Position numbers and translations under genes: made by a program
Origin: Isoetes taiwanensis
Lineage: Eukaryota; Streptophyta; Lycopodiopsida; Isoetales; Isoetaceae
Length of the DNA stretch: 64,000 nt
NCBI GenBank assembly: GCA_021234155.1
Contig: JAJEKV010000027.1
Span: 12,598,716-12,662,715 of the forward strand
Direction: 5' to 3'
The notes under the pieces: model-generated
Told to the model about the DNA's origin: nothing
What the model saw: only the letters and a program-made list of their open reading frames with translations
Database searches by the model: none
In this document: positions 34,704 through 46,175 of the stretch, piece by piece
Layout of the letters: each line of letters opens with the position of its first letter
How positions within the stretch are numbered: the first letter of the stretch is position 1

Positions 34704-35887
34704 GACGAGTGGAATGAAAAGGAGCTCCTGAAGAGCCACGCCACAGGAGGAAACATTGACTGAGTGATTGACAAGGTCGATCGCCTGCTCCAAAGTCTTG
34801 GGACGCAGGTATTTAGTCATGAGCCGGATAGCTGGAGGAAGTCCTTGGAGAAACCAGACCAAAATCTGGCTCTGTGTTGGGTACTCCTTCAGTTTGCTGA
34901 GCAGAATGTGAAGTCGATCTGCAAAATCCCTGGCAGACTCCGTGGGCTCTTGTTGAAGGTCATTGAGTTGCTTGAGATGAAGTTGATCATCATCCGTGGT
35001 CCCATAGTGAGAAAGAAAAGCAGTTCTCATTTCTGACCAATCTTGTTTCCAGTGGCTTTTGTTGGACATGAGCCATTGATGAGGAGAGCCACGCAGGGTG
35101 GTGGAAAAGATGTGGAATTTCAGTTGAGGTTGCGCATGACCATTCAGGACAGCCAGAGCCTCAAATTCTTCCATGTGGGCCTGAGCACTTTGGTCTAAGG
35201 GTTTGCCTTTCGTGTTGCCAAAGGTGGGATAAGTCAGTTTAAGGGTCTGAAAGGTAGAGGTGAACGTGCTTGGCTGGACAGGAACAGTATAGTGATTATA
35301 TTGAGGTGGAGTTGGAGGTGGCATGGTGCCTGAAGGACCCTGATGAAGGGGTGACTGCGGTTGAGGGACAGAAGGTGCCTGAGCATTGGTTTTGAGGTCT
35401 GTAAGGTTGTAAACAGGAAGAGCGGTGGGAAATGTAGGGAAAGGAAATTCCTGGGTAGGCGCAAAAGAGACATGTGGATATCCCTGCCCACCCGGGGGAG
35501 ATGATGGTTGTGAAGGAAGAGGCGTAGGGCCTGAAGAGTGATGAATGTAGGCATGTTCAGGGGTATGAAAGTAAGGTTAAGGTTGAGCCTGATAGGGCTC
35601 CCGATAGTGATGAGGTGACTGAGGCTATGAGCAATGTTTGCACGCCTGGGGCGGGGAACTTGGACGAGACAAGACACGAGGTGTGGGTGGCGCCGACTGA
35701 GCCCGAGATCGAATGTGGCCTCCCTCAATGTCATAAGCAGATCCATACATGTCGCGAACAGTTTCCCTTCGATGATGGCGCTCCAAGCGAGATGCCGTCT
35801 GGGAAAGGAGTTCTTCTGGCGTGAAGTTGCGGACAGACATGGCGACAGAAGAAAGTAAGATCGAATTAGACCCGGCAGTGGCGACAG
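34704..35887 (-). pseudogene. Gypsy gag fragment of unit 2
   Basis: It is almost identical to 26661-27852. It covers the gag core (35324-34704 in one frame of 211 codons), the Pro/Gln/His-rich linker, the N-terminal start (ATG at 35840) and the primer site (about 35869-35886). The zinc-knuckle region and everything downstream are missing because of the junction at 34703. At the other end it stops at the LTR boundary, where gypsy B begins head-to-head, so the unit has lost its own 5' LTR. Confidence 0.85.
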
Positions 35888-36104
35888 TGTTAGATAGTTA
35901 CAAGCTTCCAGGATTATTTATGGAATCATCGTAATGTCAAAATACGTGTCAGTGTGCCTTGGGAAAATTAAAATTCGTTCCATCTCTGCAACTCATCTTT
36001 ATCTTGTCAGACTCAAAATACATAAATAGGTGAATTCATTCTCCTGTTTGATCCACGGGTCCTCACAGAGGGCTGTCTTGCTTCCCGAACCCAGACCCCA
36101 AACA
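35888..36104 (+). repeat. Short or partial 5' LTR of gypsy B
   Basis: It starts TGTTAG, like the family LTR, and ends CCCCAAACA one base before a primer site. Only the last 65 bp resemble the gypsy A LTR. At 217 bp it is much shorter than the 592-bp LTR, so it is either internally deleted or from a divergent subfamily. Confidence 0.5.
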
Positions 36105-36105
36105 C

Positions 36106-36123
36106 TGTCGCCGCTGCCGGGTC
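36106..36123 (+). other. Gypsy B primer binding site (tRNA-Asp-like)
   Basis: TGTCGCCGCTGCCGGGTC, identical to the gypsy A site, one base after the LTR end. Confidence 0.6.
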
Positions 36124-36145
36124 TGATCTTTCTTTTCTTTCCATC

Positions 36146-37920
36146 ATGTCGGCTCGAGGTTTCGCTCCTGAGAAACTTCTTTGCCAAACGGCGGCTCGAT
36201 TGGAGCGCCATCGACGACGCGAGGCAGTTCGGGATATGTATGATACTGCTTATGACATTGAGGGTGGTCGTATCCGCTCCAGAGCTCAATCGGCACCTCC
36301 TACCCCTCGGGCTCATTCTCGACCAGGGTCTCCCCCTGTGTGTCGGCATTGTTCTCAACCTCAATCTCCGCAGCATACCCCTGTTCAGCCCACGCCTCAC
36401 TATTTCCAGACTTCTAAAAGCACCTATATCCATATCCCTTCAGGCCACATCCCTCATCCGTCACAACCTTCTTCACCTCCTGCTGGGATGGGCTACCCTC
36501 AAAGTGTCCTTTGGCCCTTCCCATGTTTATGAATTTTCGCATTCTCCATCCTTTCAGTAAGCTCTTCCTGTCTACCAACTCACTGATCATAAGCCTACTG
36601 AGGAGGGTTCTCATGGTCCTTCCCCACCAGATGCTACTTGCTCTGGCCCACCGGGTTTTTCAGTCCCACCCCCATGTTCTCAGCCTCAGGCTGTTCCACC
36701 TCTCTATGCTTCTGCATATCCTCCACCGAATCCACCTGTCTATGCGCCCATTCCGCCGTCATCTCCAACCCATAATTTGAAGCTGACTTATCCAACTTTT
36801 GGCAACACTAAAGGCAAATCTCTGGATCAGAGTGCTCAAGCCCACATGGAGGAATTCGAAGCCTTGGCCATTCTGAATGGTCATGCGCAACCACAACTCA
36901 AATTTCATATCTTTTCGACCACGCTCAGAGGCGCCCCTCATCAGTGGTTAATGGCCAATAAAAGTCACTGGAAGCAAAGCTGACATGAAATGAAAACAGC
37001 ATTTCTGTCTCTTTACGGTACCACGGATGATGATCAATTACTACTCAAGCAACTAAATGATCTGCAGCAACAACCAACCGAGTCTGCGCGTGATTTTGTC
37101 GACCGTCTTCACATTCTCATCAGTAAACTCCAGGAGTACCCCACGCAAAGCCAGATTCTCGTCTGGTTTCTACAAGGCCTTCCTCCTGCCATTCGACTGA
37201 TGACAGAATACCTGCGTCCAAAGTCTCTGGAGCAGGCGATTGAATTGGTCAATCACTCGGTCAATATTTCTTCTCGAGGTGTTGCTCTCTCAGAACTCCC
37301 TTTCATACCCCCCGTCATGCTTCCTCGGAATGCAGTCTAGCCTCACCAAACTAATCCTCAACGATCACAGATCTGGTGTCATATTTGTAAATATCAGGGC
37401 CATCTGGCCAATGAATGCAACTCCTCCAATGGACCTCCTCATTGTAAAAGGTGCAATATGTGCAATCACGCAACGGTAGAATGCACTCGTTCTCATCCTA
37501 CACCCTTCAGAAATAAAATGGTTTTTCAAGTACAGACCACGCCTCAACAACAACAGTCATATCCGCCTCAGCAATATCAAACTCAACAACCTCAGCAGTA
37601 TCAACCCACGCAGCAATCTCAGCAGTCACGAGGACAAGGCTCCCGTCCTCCATTTGATCCTTCCAAGGCTCAATGTTATCATTGTCATGAATGGGGTCAC
37701 ACCACCACGGCGTGTCCTCAACTTCCTCAAGTTCAAGTCCAACTTCCCGGTTCCAATCAACCAGCTTCAGTACGCCTCCAAGGCTGCCTCAACAACAGCG
37801 ACCTCAGCAAGTTGCATCTACCTCCAATCCTATGGATCAACAAGCTCAAGAGGAGATTTATAAGGCTCTCAACCTTCCCGTTCAGCAGTCAAATTGGGTT
37901 GGCCTGGTCTCACGTCAGAC
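36146..37920 (+). pseudogene. Gypsy B gag
   Basis: ATG at 36146 (MSARGFAPEKLL). An N-terminal Arg-rich helix and Pro/His/Gln-rich linker come first, then the gag core (36777-37340 in two frames with a break near 36985 at a TGA). Cys/His motifs about 37379-37720 (CHICKYQGHLANEC, CNMCNHATVEC, CYHCHEWGHTTTAC) bind nucleic acid in this family. Frame breaks also occur near 36520, 37340 and 37460. It shares the layout of gypsy A but is clearly diverged (different linker lengths and many substitutions). Confidence 0.85.
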
Positions 37921-39388
37921 ACGGGCTTCACGCCCCTTGATAATCATCCCTCACGGCACGCAACTCGCTTTTGCTGTGGAAACAGTCCCTCATGAAGATG
38001 ATAAAAAAGTTCATTTCGCGCCTGATCTTGACAAACTCATGCCTCACGTCATGCCCAAAGTCAGACAAAGTATTCTCAAACTCATGCAGGCTGCAGAAGG
38101 TCGCACACTGGCAAATGTTCATGCCACCACTAGAGCTCAGCAGCGTCAGGAAGCGCCATCCACCTCCACCAGCACACCCTCTCAGCCGTACCCAAATATT
38201 GCTGCAGAGGTGGAGCTTCTCAAAGAGGTTTCAGCTTCTCTATCGCAGACACCTGCTCCTTTGGATCCTGCTGATCCCTTTTCTCATGTTCCTTTGGAAC
38301 TTCAAGAAGAACTTGCCAAGATCAAGATTCCTTTGAGCCTGACCACCATTTTGAAACTCTGTCCGGCTCTCAAAGACCAGTTACCTCTTCCAACTGTTCT
38401 GGTTGGAGCTGTTGCGACCTCCACACCCACGGTGCATGCCATGGTGGGCAATCAGCACATCAGTCATGTTCAAATTGATGGTGGTAGTGCCGTCAATCTT
38501 ATTACTGATAAGCTCCGAAAGCAATTTGGCATCAAACAATTATACCGTGCTCCTTACACGCGCCCCCAAGGTGTCACGCCTCTTCTCCATATCAGCATTG
38601 GAGATCTCAAATTCCCCTTGGAATTTGGCGTTTGGAAAGCTAGAGAAGACCCTGTTGATTATGAAATGCTGTTTGGTAGACCTTTTCTCCGCCAGGCTAA
38701 AAGTATTCATTACTGGGCCACGGACCAACTTGTCATTACAGATGGACATCTCAATGCCACTATGGATTTGGAAACTGGCAAATTGATCTCTGTCGAGAAT
38801 GCTGAACCTTCCATCTCTGACACTGACTCTGAAGAAGCACAAAATATTTATCATGTTCAAGCTCCACCCGCGGGTTTGCCTCTCTCATCCTATCCGGGTA
38901 TCTTTGATCCTTGGGGTGAGATGACGCTGGATCAGGACCAGGCTGTGGCTGCTCTCTTGGACCCTTACCTGGCTTCCTGCAATCGCATTCAACGTCTTGA
39001 TCATTTTTCTGACACAACCCCTTCTTTGGAGACTGTTGATGTTAATGCCGTCATGAAGCAACCCTTGCTTGATGCCACTCAGCAGCCTCTTTTCTTCACC
39101 ACTCAAAATGCTGTTCCTCCTGTCATGCTTCAACCTCCTGCTCATCAGGTTCAGGACACGGAGGTTGTTCCTCGTATTCAAACTCCCGAAGTGGACATCG
39201 TGGACATTGGTAACAATCAACCCGTCCGCTTAGCTGCTAATCTTCCATCCACTTATAAAGCACGTGCCGTGACGCTGTTCAAGAAGTTCAAACATATTTT
39301 TGCTTGGAGCTATAAAAACCTTCGAGGTATCAAAGAAGAGTTGGGGGAACTCACCATTCCTACCAAACTTGATGCACGCCCAATCTAG
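37921..39388 (+). pseudogene. Gypsy B protease region
   Basis: One 565-codon frame (37691-39388) covers the end of gag, the aspartic protease and the linker to RT. The protease active site is IDGGSAVNLI (about 38470-38495): Asp is present, but the usual second residue Thr/Ser is Gly, as in gypsy A and C, so this is a family trait. The frame ends at a TAG at 39386-39388 just before the RT domain. Compared with gypsy C it lacks a short block (YDIKLANGHI) after the active site. Protease cuts the polyprotein. Confidence 0.8.
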
Positions 39389-40660
39389 CAACAACAGTAC
39401 CGGCTCAACCCAAATTACCGTGACCGTGTCAAGGCCAAAATTGACAAACTCTTAGCTGCTGACCTGATTTATGAGGTCAAACACTCTGAATGGGTGAGCC
39501 CCATCGTCATTGCTCTCAAACACAATGGTAAGATCTGCGTCTGCGTGGACTACAGAAAACTCAATCAAGCTACGGAGCGTGATCACTTCTCGCTTCCCTT
39601 CACTGACCAGGTTCTTGAAGAGGTTGCTGATCATGAAATGTACTCTTTCATGGATGGTTTCTCTGGGTACAATCAAATTTCTATCAAGAAAGAAGATCAA
39701 CTCAAAACTACCTTCACCACCCCGTGGGGCACTTTTGCCTACAAGGTGGTCTCTTTTGGTTTATCAAACTCTCCTTCAACCTCTCAGCGCATCATGCTCT
39801 CTATCTTTCAAGACTATATGAAGGATCAACCTTTTCTCCAGATCTTTCAAGATGATTTTTCAGCCTACAGCTCCATGGATGATCACTTGGAGAAGTTAGA
39901 GCTTGTCTTTCAAAAATGTGATGAATCTGGCATTAGTCTCAATTCTGAGAAGTGCACTTTCTGCGTCACCTCAGGTGTTCTTTTGGGTCATGTGGTTAGC
40001 AAAGCTGGAATCACCACGGATCCTGCTAAAATCAGTTGTGTACTGAAGGCGCAAGCACCTACTAATATCAAAGAGACACGATCCTTCCTGGGTAAAGTTA
40101 ATTACTATTCCACCTTCATCCCTGGACTTGCAGCTATAGCTGATCCCATTCATAAACTCACGGGTGATGAATCTACTTGGGCTTGGAATCCTCAAGCGGA
40201 AGCTTTACTCATGCCCGGGTACTTGTTCCTCCTCAATGGGACAAGCCCTTCCACGTTCATGTTGATGTCTCTGCTTTTGCCATTGGTGCTGTTCTTTCTC
40301 AGGCCTATGATGAACACACGGATAAACCAATCCGCTATGCCAGCCGGAAACTCAATCCTGCTGAGCGCAACTATTCTGCCACGGAACGGGAAGCCTTGGG
40401 CTTAGTTTTCTGCGTCCAATGTTTCCGTCATTATTTGTTGGGCAGCCAGATCAAATTCTTTGTTGATCATCAAGCTCTCCTCTATTTAATCAACAAAGCC
40501 ACGCCCACGGGTAGAATTGCTCGTTGGGTCCTTCTTCTGCAAGAATTTGCTCCCTTCAAAATTGTTCATAAGGTAGACAAGTCTCATGTGGTGTCTGATT
40601 ATCTTTCACGCATCCACACAGATGATCCCTCCACGGGTGTTTCTGATGTCTTTCCAGATG
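39389..40660 (+). pseudogene. Gypsy B reverse transcriptase and RNase H
   Basis: RT motifs: ALKHNGKI, CVDYRKLNQAT, DGFSGYNQI and LSNSPSTSQ. The catalytic box is FQDD (about 39845-39856), where YVDD or FVDD is usual; both aspartates are kept. RNase H follows in another frame (40177-40660) with HVDVSAFAIGAVL, the ATEREAL Glu and VDHQAL Asp. Frame changes lie near 40180-40210. RT copies the element RNA into DNA and RNase H removes the RNA strand. This is the only copy in the window with the whole RT/RNase H block. Confidence 0.85.
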
Positions 40661-42067
40661 CTCAATTGTTCCCTGGTCACGGCCACGCCCCATTGGTTTC
40701 ACAACTTTCAGCAATATCTTCTTACTGGTGCTCTTCCTCCAGACGATCCGACGCTCTCTCCAGACAAGCTTCGCTCCCGCCACCGTCAGTTTCTCAGAGA
40801 GGTCTGTGACTATACCATGGTTGCAGGCCACTTATACAAACGCAGCAAAGACATGGTCCTCCGTCGTTGTGTCCTCTCTCATGAGGTGCCCGATATTGTT
40901 CGACAAGCCCATGATGGGCTTGGTGGTGGTCATTTCAGCGGTCACGCCACGACACGCAAAATTCTTTTGGCAGGATATTTCTGGCCCACGCTCTTCAAAG
41001 ATGCTCACGCTTATGCTCGCACGTGTGACGTCTGTCAGCGTGTGGGAAAACCCACGGCCCGTGACGCTCTACCCTTGACGCCGGTCGCCACGCCGCTTCC
41101 CTTCAGTAAATGGGGAATGGCCTTTGTGGGGCCCATGGACCCACCAGCGCGGCACACCCGTGCCCGCTACATTCTGGTCATCACTGATTATGCTACAAAA
41201 TGGGCGGAAGCTTGTGCCCTTCCAGACAACACTGCTGCAAGTACAACCAAGGTTCTTTACACGCACATCATCACGCGTTTTGGTTGTCCCACGGAACTTG
41301 TTAGTGATCGTGGCGTGCATTTTGTCAATCATACCATCAAGGAGCTGACGGATTATCTTCACATACAGCACAGGAAGAGTACACCTTACTATCCTCAAGG
41401 AAATGGATTAGCTGAAAGTACCAACAAAACACTGATCACTGTTCTCAAGAAAATTTGTGACGCTTCTCGCACAGATTGGCAAGACAAGTTGCCTACTGTT
41501 CTTTGGGCTTACAACACCAGTTTCAAAATTGCTACTGGTCACACTCCTTTCAAATTGGTTTATAGTCAAGAAGCTCTCATGTCCTTTGAATATATTCTTC
41601 CGACTCTCCGTTTCCAACTTGCTACAGCACATAATCCACCTGCTGCACTCAAGGAACGGGTTTGTCAATTGGAACAGTTAGATGAACTACGGAGAGATGC
41701 TTACATTCGTGTTCTTCATGGTCAACAGTTGCAGAAATCCTTGCATGACAAACGTCTTAAGACAAAAACATTCAAAGAAGGTGATTTGGTTCTTCTTTAT
41801 GATTCTCGTTACAAAAAATTTCCGGGCAAGTTAAAATTCAGGTGGCTTGGTCCTTATCAAATTATTCAAGTTGTTCAACCCAGTGTTTTCAAACTGGCCG
41901 AGTTGGATGGCATTCCATTACCTACTCTGGTTAATGGCTTTCGCCTTAAACAATTTCATACAGAAGCTACAACAGTTCTACACAAGATGCACCACACAGT
42001 TCTGACTCCACATATAGTAACTAAAAGCGGCATATTTATATTAGTAGAGGCATATTACAAAATGTGA
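40661..42067 (+). pseudogene. Gypsy B integrase, first catalytic Asp lost
   Basis: A frame running to 42067 carries the zinc finger (HDGLGGGHFSG... CDVCQ), core Asp in LVSDRGVHF and Glu in GNGLAESTNKT, and the C-terminal domain (GDLVLLYDSR, RWLGPYQI). At 41120-41122 the codon is GCC, giving GMAFVGP, where gypsy A has GMDFVGP; this is the first DDE aspartate. The final about 35 codons of the open frame differ from gypsy A and are probably read-through beyond a lost stop. Confidence 0.85.
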
Positions 42068-42155
42068 GCATTGCTCACTTACTTCCGCTATGAGCAGAGC
42101 TCTAGTTACAAAATGGGCAGAGCCCTATATACAAAATCCTAAGTTAAAAACCCCT

Positions 42156-42222
42156 CTACTCCGGGTTTGGAGCAGAGGTTATGCGGAGGATATGGTAGTA
42201 GTTCTGCTCCGGATCCAACATG
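42156..42222 (-). pseudogene. 3' end of the antisense cysteine-rich ORF, gypsy B
   Basis: Antisense to gypsy B and just after integrase lies a block encoding DPEQNYYHILRITSAPNPE and a stop (TAG at 42156-42158), matching the end of the 19809-20075 ORF in the same relative place. Upstream of about 42260 the sequence changes abruptly to inverted RT, so the cysteine-rich part is lost. Confidence 0.6.
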
Positions 42223-42260
42223 TGTGGCGTTGTGTTGATCATGACCAGGGGTGGTGAAGG

Positions 42261-44018
42261 TAGTTTTGAGTTGATCTTCTTTCTTGATAGAAATTTGATT
42301 GTACCCAGAGAAACCATCCATGAAAGAGTACATTTCATGACCAGCAATCGCTTCAAGAACCTGGTCAGTGAAGGGAAGCCGAAAGTGATCACGCTCCGTA
42401 GCTTGATTGAGTTTTCTGTAGTCCACGTAGACGCGGATCTTACCATTGTGTTTGAGAGCAATGACAATGGGGCTCACCCATTCAGAGTGTTTGACCTCAT
42501 AAATCAGGCCAGCAGCTAAGAGTTTGTCAATTTCGGCCTTGACACGGTCACGGTAATTTGGGTTGAGCTGGTACTGTCGTTGCTAGATTGGGCGTGCATC
42601 AGGTTTGGTAGGAATGGTGAGTTCCCCCAACTCTTCTTTGATACCTCGAAGGTCTTTATAGCTCCAAGCAAAAATATGTTTGAACTTCTTGAACAGCGTC
42701 ACGGTGCGTGCTTTATAAGTGGATGGAAGATTAGCAGCTAAGCGGACGGGTTGATTGTTACCAATGTCCACTATGTTCACTTCGGGAGTTTGAATATGAG
42801 GAACAACCTCCGTGTCCAGAACCTGATGAGCAGGAGGTTGAAGCATGACAGGAGGAGCAGCATTTTGAGTGGTGAAGAAAAGAGGCTGCTGAGTGGCATC
42901 AAGCAAGGGTTGCTTCATGACGGCATGAACATCAACAGTCTCCGAAGAAGGGGTTGTGTCAGAAAAATGATCAAGACGTTGAATGCGATTGCAGGAAGCC
43001 AGGTAAGGGTCCAAGAGAGCAGCCACAGCCTGGTCCTGATCCAGCGTCATCTCACCCCAAGGATCAGCATACTCCAGATAGGATGAGAGAGGCAAACCCG
43101 CGGGTGGAGCTTGAACATGATAAATATTTTGTGCTTCTTCAGAGTCAGTGTCAGAGATGGAAGGTTCAGCATTCTCGACAGAGATCAATTTGCCAGTTTC
43201 CAAATCCATAGTGGCATTGAGATGTCCATCTGTAATGACAAGTTGGTCCGTGGTCCGGGGCGCGTGATATGGCCATTTGCCAACTTGATGTCATAAGGAG
43301 CACAGTATAATTGTTTGATGCCCAACTGCTTTCGGAGCTTATCGGTAATAAGATTGACGGCACTACCACCATCAATTTGAACATGATTGATGTGCTGATT
43401 GCCCACCATGGCGTGCACCGTGGGTGTGGAGGTCGCAACAGCTCCAACCAGAACCGTTGGAAGAGGTAACTGATCTTTGAGAGCCGGACAGAGTTTCAAA
43501 ATGGTGGCCAGGCTCAAAGGAATCTTGATCTTGGCAAGTTCTTCTTGAAGTTCCAAAGGAACATGAGAAAAGGGATCAGCAGAATCCAAAGGAGCAGGTG
43601 TCTGCGGTAGAGAAGCTGAAACCTCTTTGAGAAGCTCCACCTCTGCAGCAATATTTGGGTACGGCGGAGAGCGTGTGCTGGTGGAGGCGGATGGCGCTTC
43701 CTGACGCTGCTGAGCTCTAGGGCATGAACATTTGCCAGTGTGCGACATTCATGACAATGATAACATTGAGCCTTGGAAGGATCAAATGGAGGACGGGAGC
43801 CTTGTCCTCGTGACTGCTGAGATTGCTGTGTGGGTTGATACTGCTAAGGTTGTTGAGTTTGATATTGCTGAGGCGGATATGACTGTTGTTGTTGAGGCGT
43901 GGTCTGTACTTGAAAAACCATTTTATTTCTGAAGGGTGTAGGATGAGAACGAGTGCATTCTTCCGTTGCGTGATTGTACATATTGCACCTTTTACAATGA
44001 GGAGGTCCATTGGAGGAG
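42261..44018 (-). pseudogene. Gypsy C: inverted gag-protease-RT fragment
   Basis: On the minus strand from 44018 it runs through a zinc-knuckle fragment, protease with IDGGSAVNLI (about 43375), the linker (43209-42583, stop at the same place as gypsy B) and the first 60 residues of RT (ALKHNGKIRVYVDYRKLNQAT, DGFSGYNQI). It joins the tail of gypsy B inside RT. Internal deletions lie near 43725 (gag knuckle to protease) and 43258 (after the protease active site). It is very close in sequence to gypsy B, so B and C form a large inverted repeat centred near 42260. The far end abuts the RPA1-like remnant. Confidence 0.85.
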
Positions 44019-44035
44019 TATTTATTTTATTGCAG

Positions 44036-45710
44036 AATACAGAAATCCAGGTGTGCATGCGATTATGTTCTTTGAGATGTTTGAAGTCGGGCGAGTAAGA
44101 GACACTGCAGTATTTGTCGTAGATTGCATTTGTAATTGATTCTTATTGTTGTTTGATGGATATGTAGACTTATTATATTTCGAAAGGGAAGGTGCAGCCT
44201 GCGAACAAAAGATACTCTAGAGTGAAGAATGACTATGAAGTGATTCTTAATAGTAGTTCGCTTGTAAGGGAAAGTGGAGATGAGGATGCTGTTGTTTGTG
44301 GCAGTTCTGAAGCAGGTTACACCTTTGTTCCGATAGGGCAATTAGCAGCGTACCTAGGCACACCGACATTGGTTGGTATGGAATCTCGTTATGTGAATAG
44401 CAAAATGGATGAATACATGTAGACAATTACTACATGTGCAGATGTTGCGGGAATTGTGCACTATTGAAGACGAAAGGTATGCATATGGTTATTGTGTTTT
44501 GTATGTCTTAAATGAGATCAGATTGACAGATAATAGTGTATATTCAGCAATAGAAGTGTGAAAATTAGTTTGTGGAAGGATCTTGCATTAAGAGAAGGTG
44601 AATCGTTATTATAACTCATTGACCAGGCTCCTGTAATTACATTGACAGCAGTTCGAGTAACTGAATTTCTACGTTTGTATGTGACATATGATTATCTATG
44701 TTATGAATAAAAGAGACTAATATTGGAGTTGTAATGAACAGGTCTGTCATTATCTACTACAAATGATACAATCATGCAAATAAATCCAGAGAATCCGACA
44801 GCTGAACGTTTACAAATGTGGTAAATATTTGTTTGGGAACTGGTTTGCTGGGCCAAGGGCCATGATGTGGTAATTTCGTTGTTAATATTGCGTGTAGGTA
44901 TAATAATGATGGCAAGAATGTAGTATGTATGCCGATTGGCGCTGGATTACCTCATCATCACGTGATGCTCGATCCCAAAGCAATGTATTCTGATCGTGTT
45001 TTCTTATGTGATTTTATTATGGCTGGGATTGAGAGTAGAAAGGTAAAAAAATCACTGATTTTAGTTGTTAGATACAATAGTAATAGATATTATTTAGTGA
45101 TTTGAATTTGTTTGGTTTTTCTAAAGCCTGCACACTTCAACGTGAATGCATTGATTAGTTATATTGATCCGGATCAATGCCTATGGTATAAAGCTTGCGA
45201 AATGTGTGCGAAGAAAGTGATCAAACAAGATGACGATTTCTGGTGTTAGACTTGCCAACGTATTGTTCCAGCTCATAAAAGGTGAGTGAAATTTTTTGGA
45301 ACAATCGCAGCTTACTGAATATAACACTTTGTGGTACTATAGATATGTGCTCTTTGCAAAGTTAGCAGATTGCACTGCAGAGATATCAGTCACTGCATTC
45401 AATGAGGAGGCTGCGGAGATCCTTGGCCATACTGCAGATGATTTGTATAAAGTTAGATTTGAGGTATGTAATCTTACTAATTCTACTTGGTTCGGACTAC
45501 TTATAATGAATCCATGATGCTTTTTTGCAGGATGGCAATGAGAAAATGTATCAGGCTGAACTAAGAAAGGCAACATGGATACCAAAAGTATTTCGATTGA
45601 GCGTGGTTGAGACACTGTATATGAATCAGAAAAGACGCAGAACAACGGTTCGAGCCGTATTTCCAGTCAACTGGAGTGAACAGTGCAGAGTGGTATTAGA
45701 ACAAATATGA
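44036..45710 (+). pseudogene. RPA1-like gene remnant (replication protein A large subunit)
   Basis: RPA1 binds single-stranded DNA in replication and repair. Splice-bounded exons read in order: 44036-44094 (YRNPGVHAIMFFEMFEVGR), 44168 onward (YISKG, ANKRYSRVKNDYEVILN, FVPIGQL; end of DNA-binding domain A), a poorly bounded piece near 44560-44675 (VKISLWKDLA, domain B), 44742-44820 (SLSTTNDTIMQINPENPTAERL), 44898-45042, 45127-45281 (LWYKACEMCAKKV), 45343-45463 and 45531-45710 ending in TGA. Introns are 60-90 bp with GT-AG ends. The zinc-ribbon domain C is nearly whole but has an in-frame TAG at 45247-45249 in the last Cys pair, and the domain B exon has a TAA. The N-terminal half is missing, cut by the gypsy C junction. 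One of several plant RPA1 paralogues could be the parent. Confidence 0.75.
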
Positions 45711-46175
45711 AATCTTAAATAAACAAGATGAGCTTTGTAAAAGGTTCGTAATTATTTTTGTTAAGAGTGACTGTGTAGTTAGCTTTGACGACTGGTCATA
45801 GATGGCTATGTTATGACGAAAATTAATAGAGAATGGTTTAAGTTTACATAGCTGCATGGTTTTAAGGATGACAACAGAAGATATTAAACATTGAATGCAC
45901 CTATTGTCTATAGTGTTGTGAATGCTTCTTCAATGTTACATGCAACTGATTCCTCTATAAAGCTTTTGTTGATTTCTGTCAGGAGGGTTAACTATGCATT
46001 TATATGTTCATGATTGTAGAATGTGTTGTTAATATAATATTAGATGTTAATATTTCCTGGATCTCATTTAGAAAGAAGGAACTATGAGGTCAATTGTGTT
46101 GAGTTGCTTTTTCTGGTTGGAATGTGCATTTGTTATTGATGTGTTGTGCAAAGATGAGCAATCAATTATATTGCC
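45711..46175. other. No gene recognised; 3' flank of the RPA1-like remnant
   Basis: AT-rich sequence without a convincing open frame. It probably contains the old 3' untranslated region of the RPA1-like gene and ends at the start of the LTR at 46176. Confidence 0.5.
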
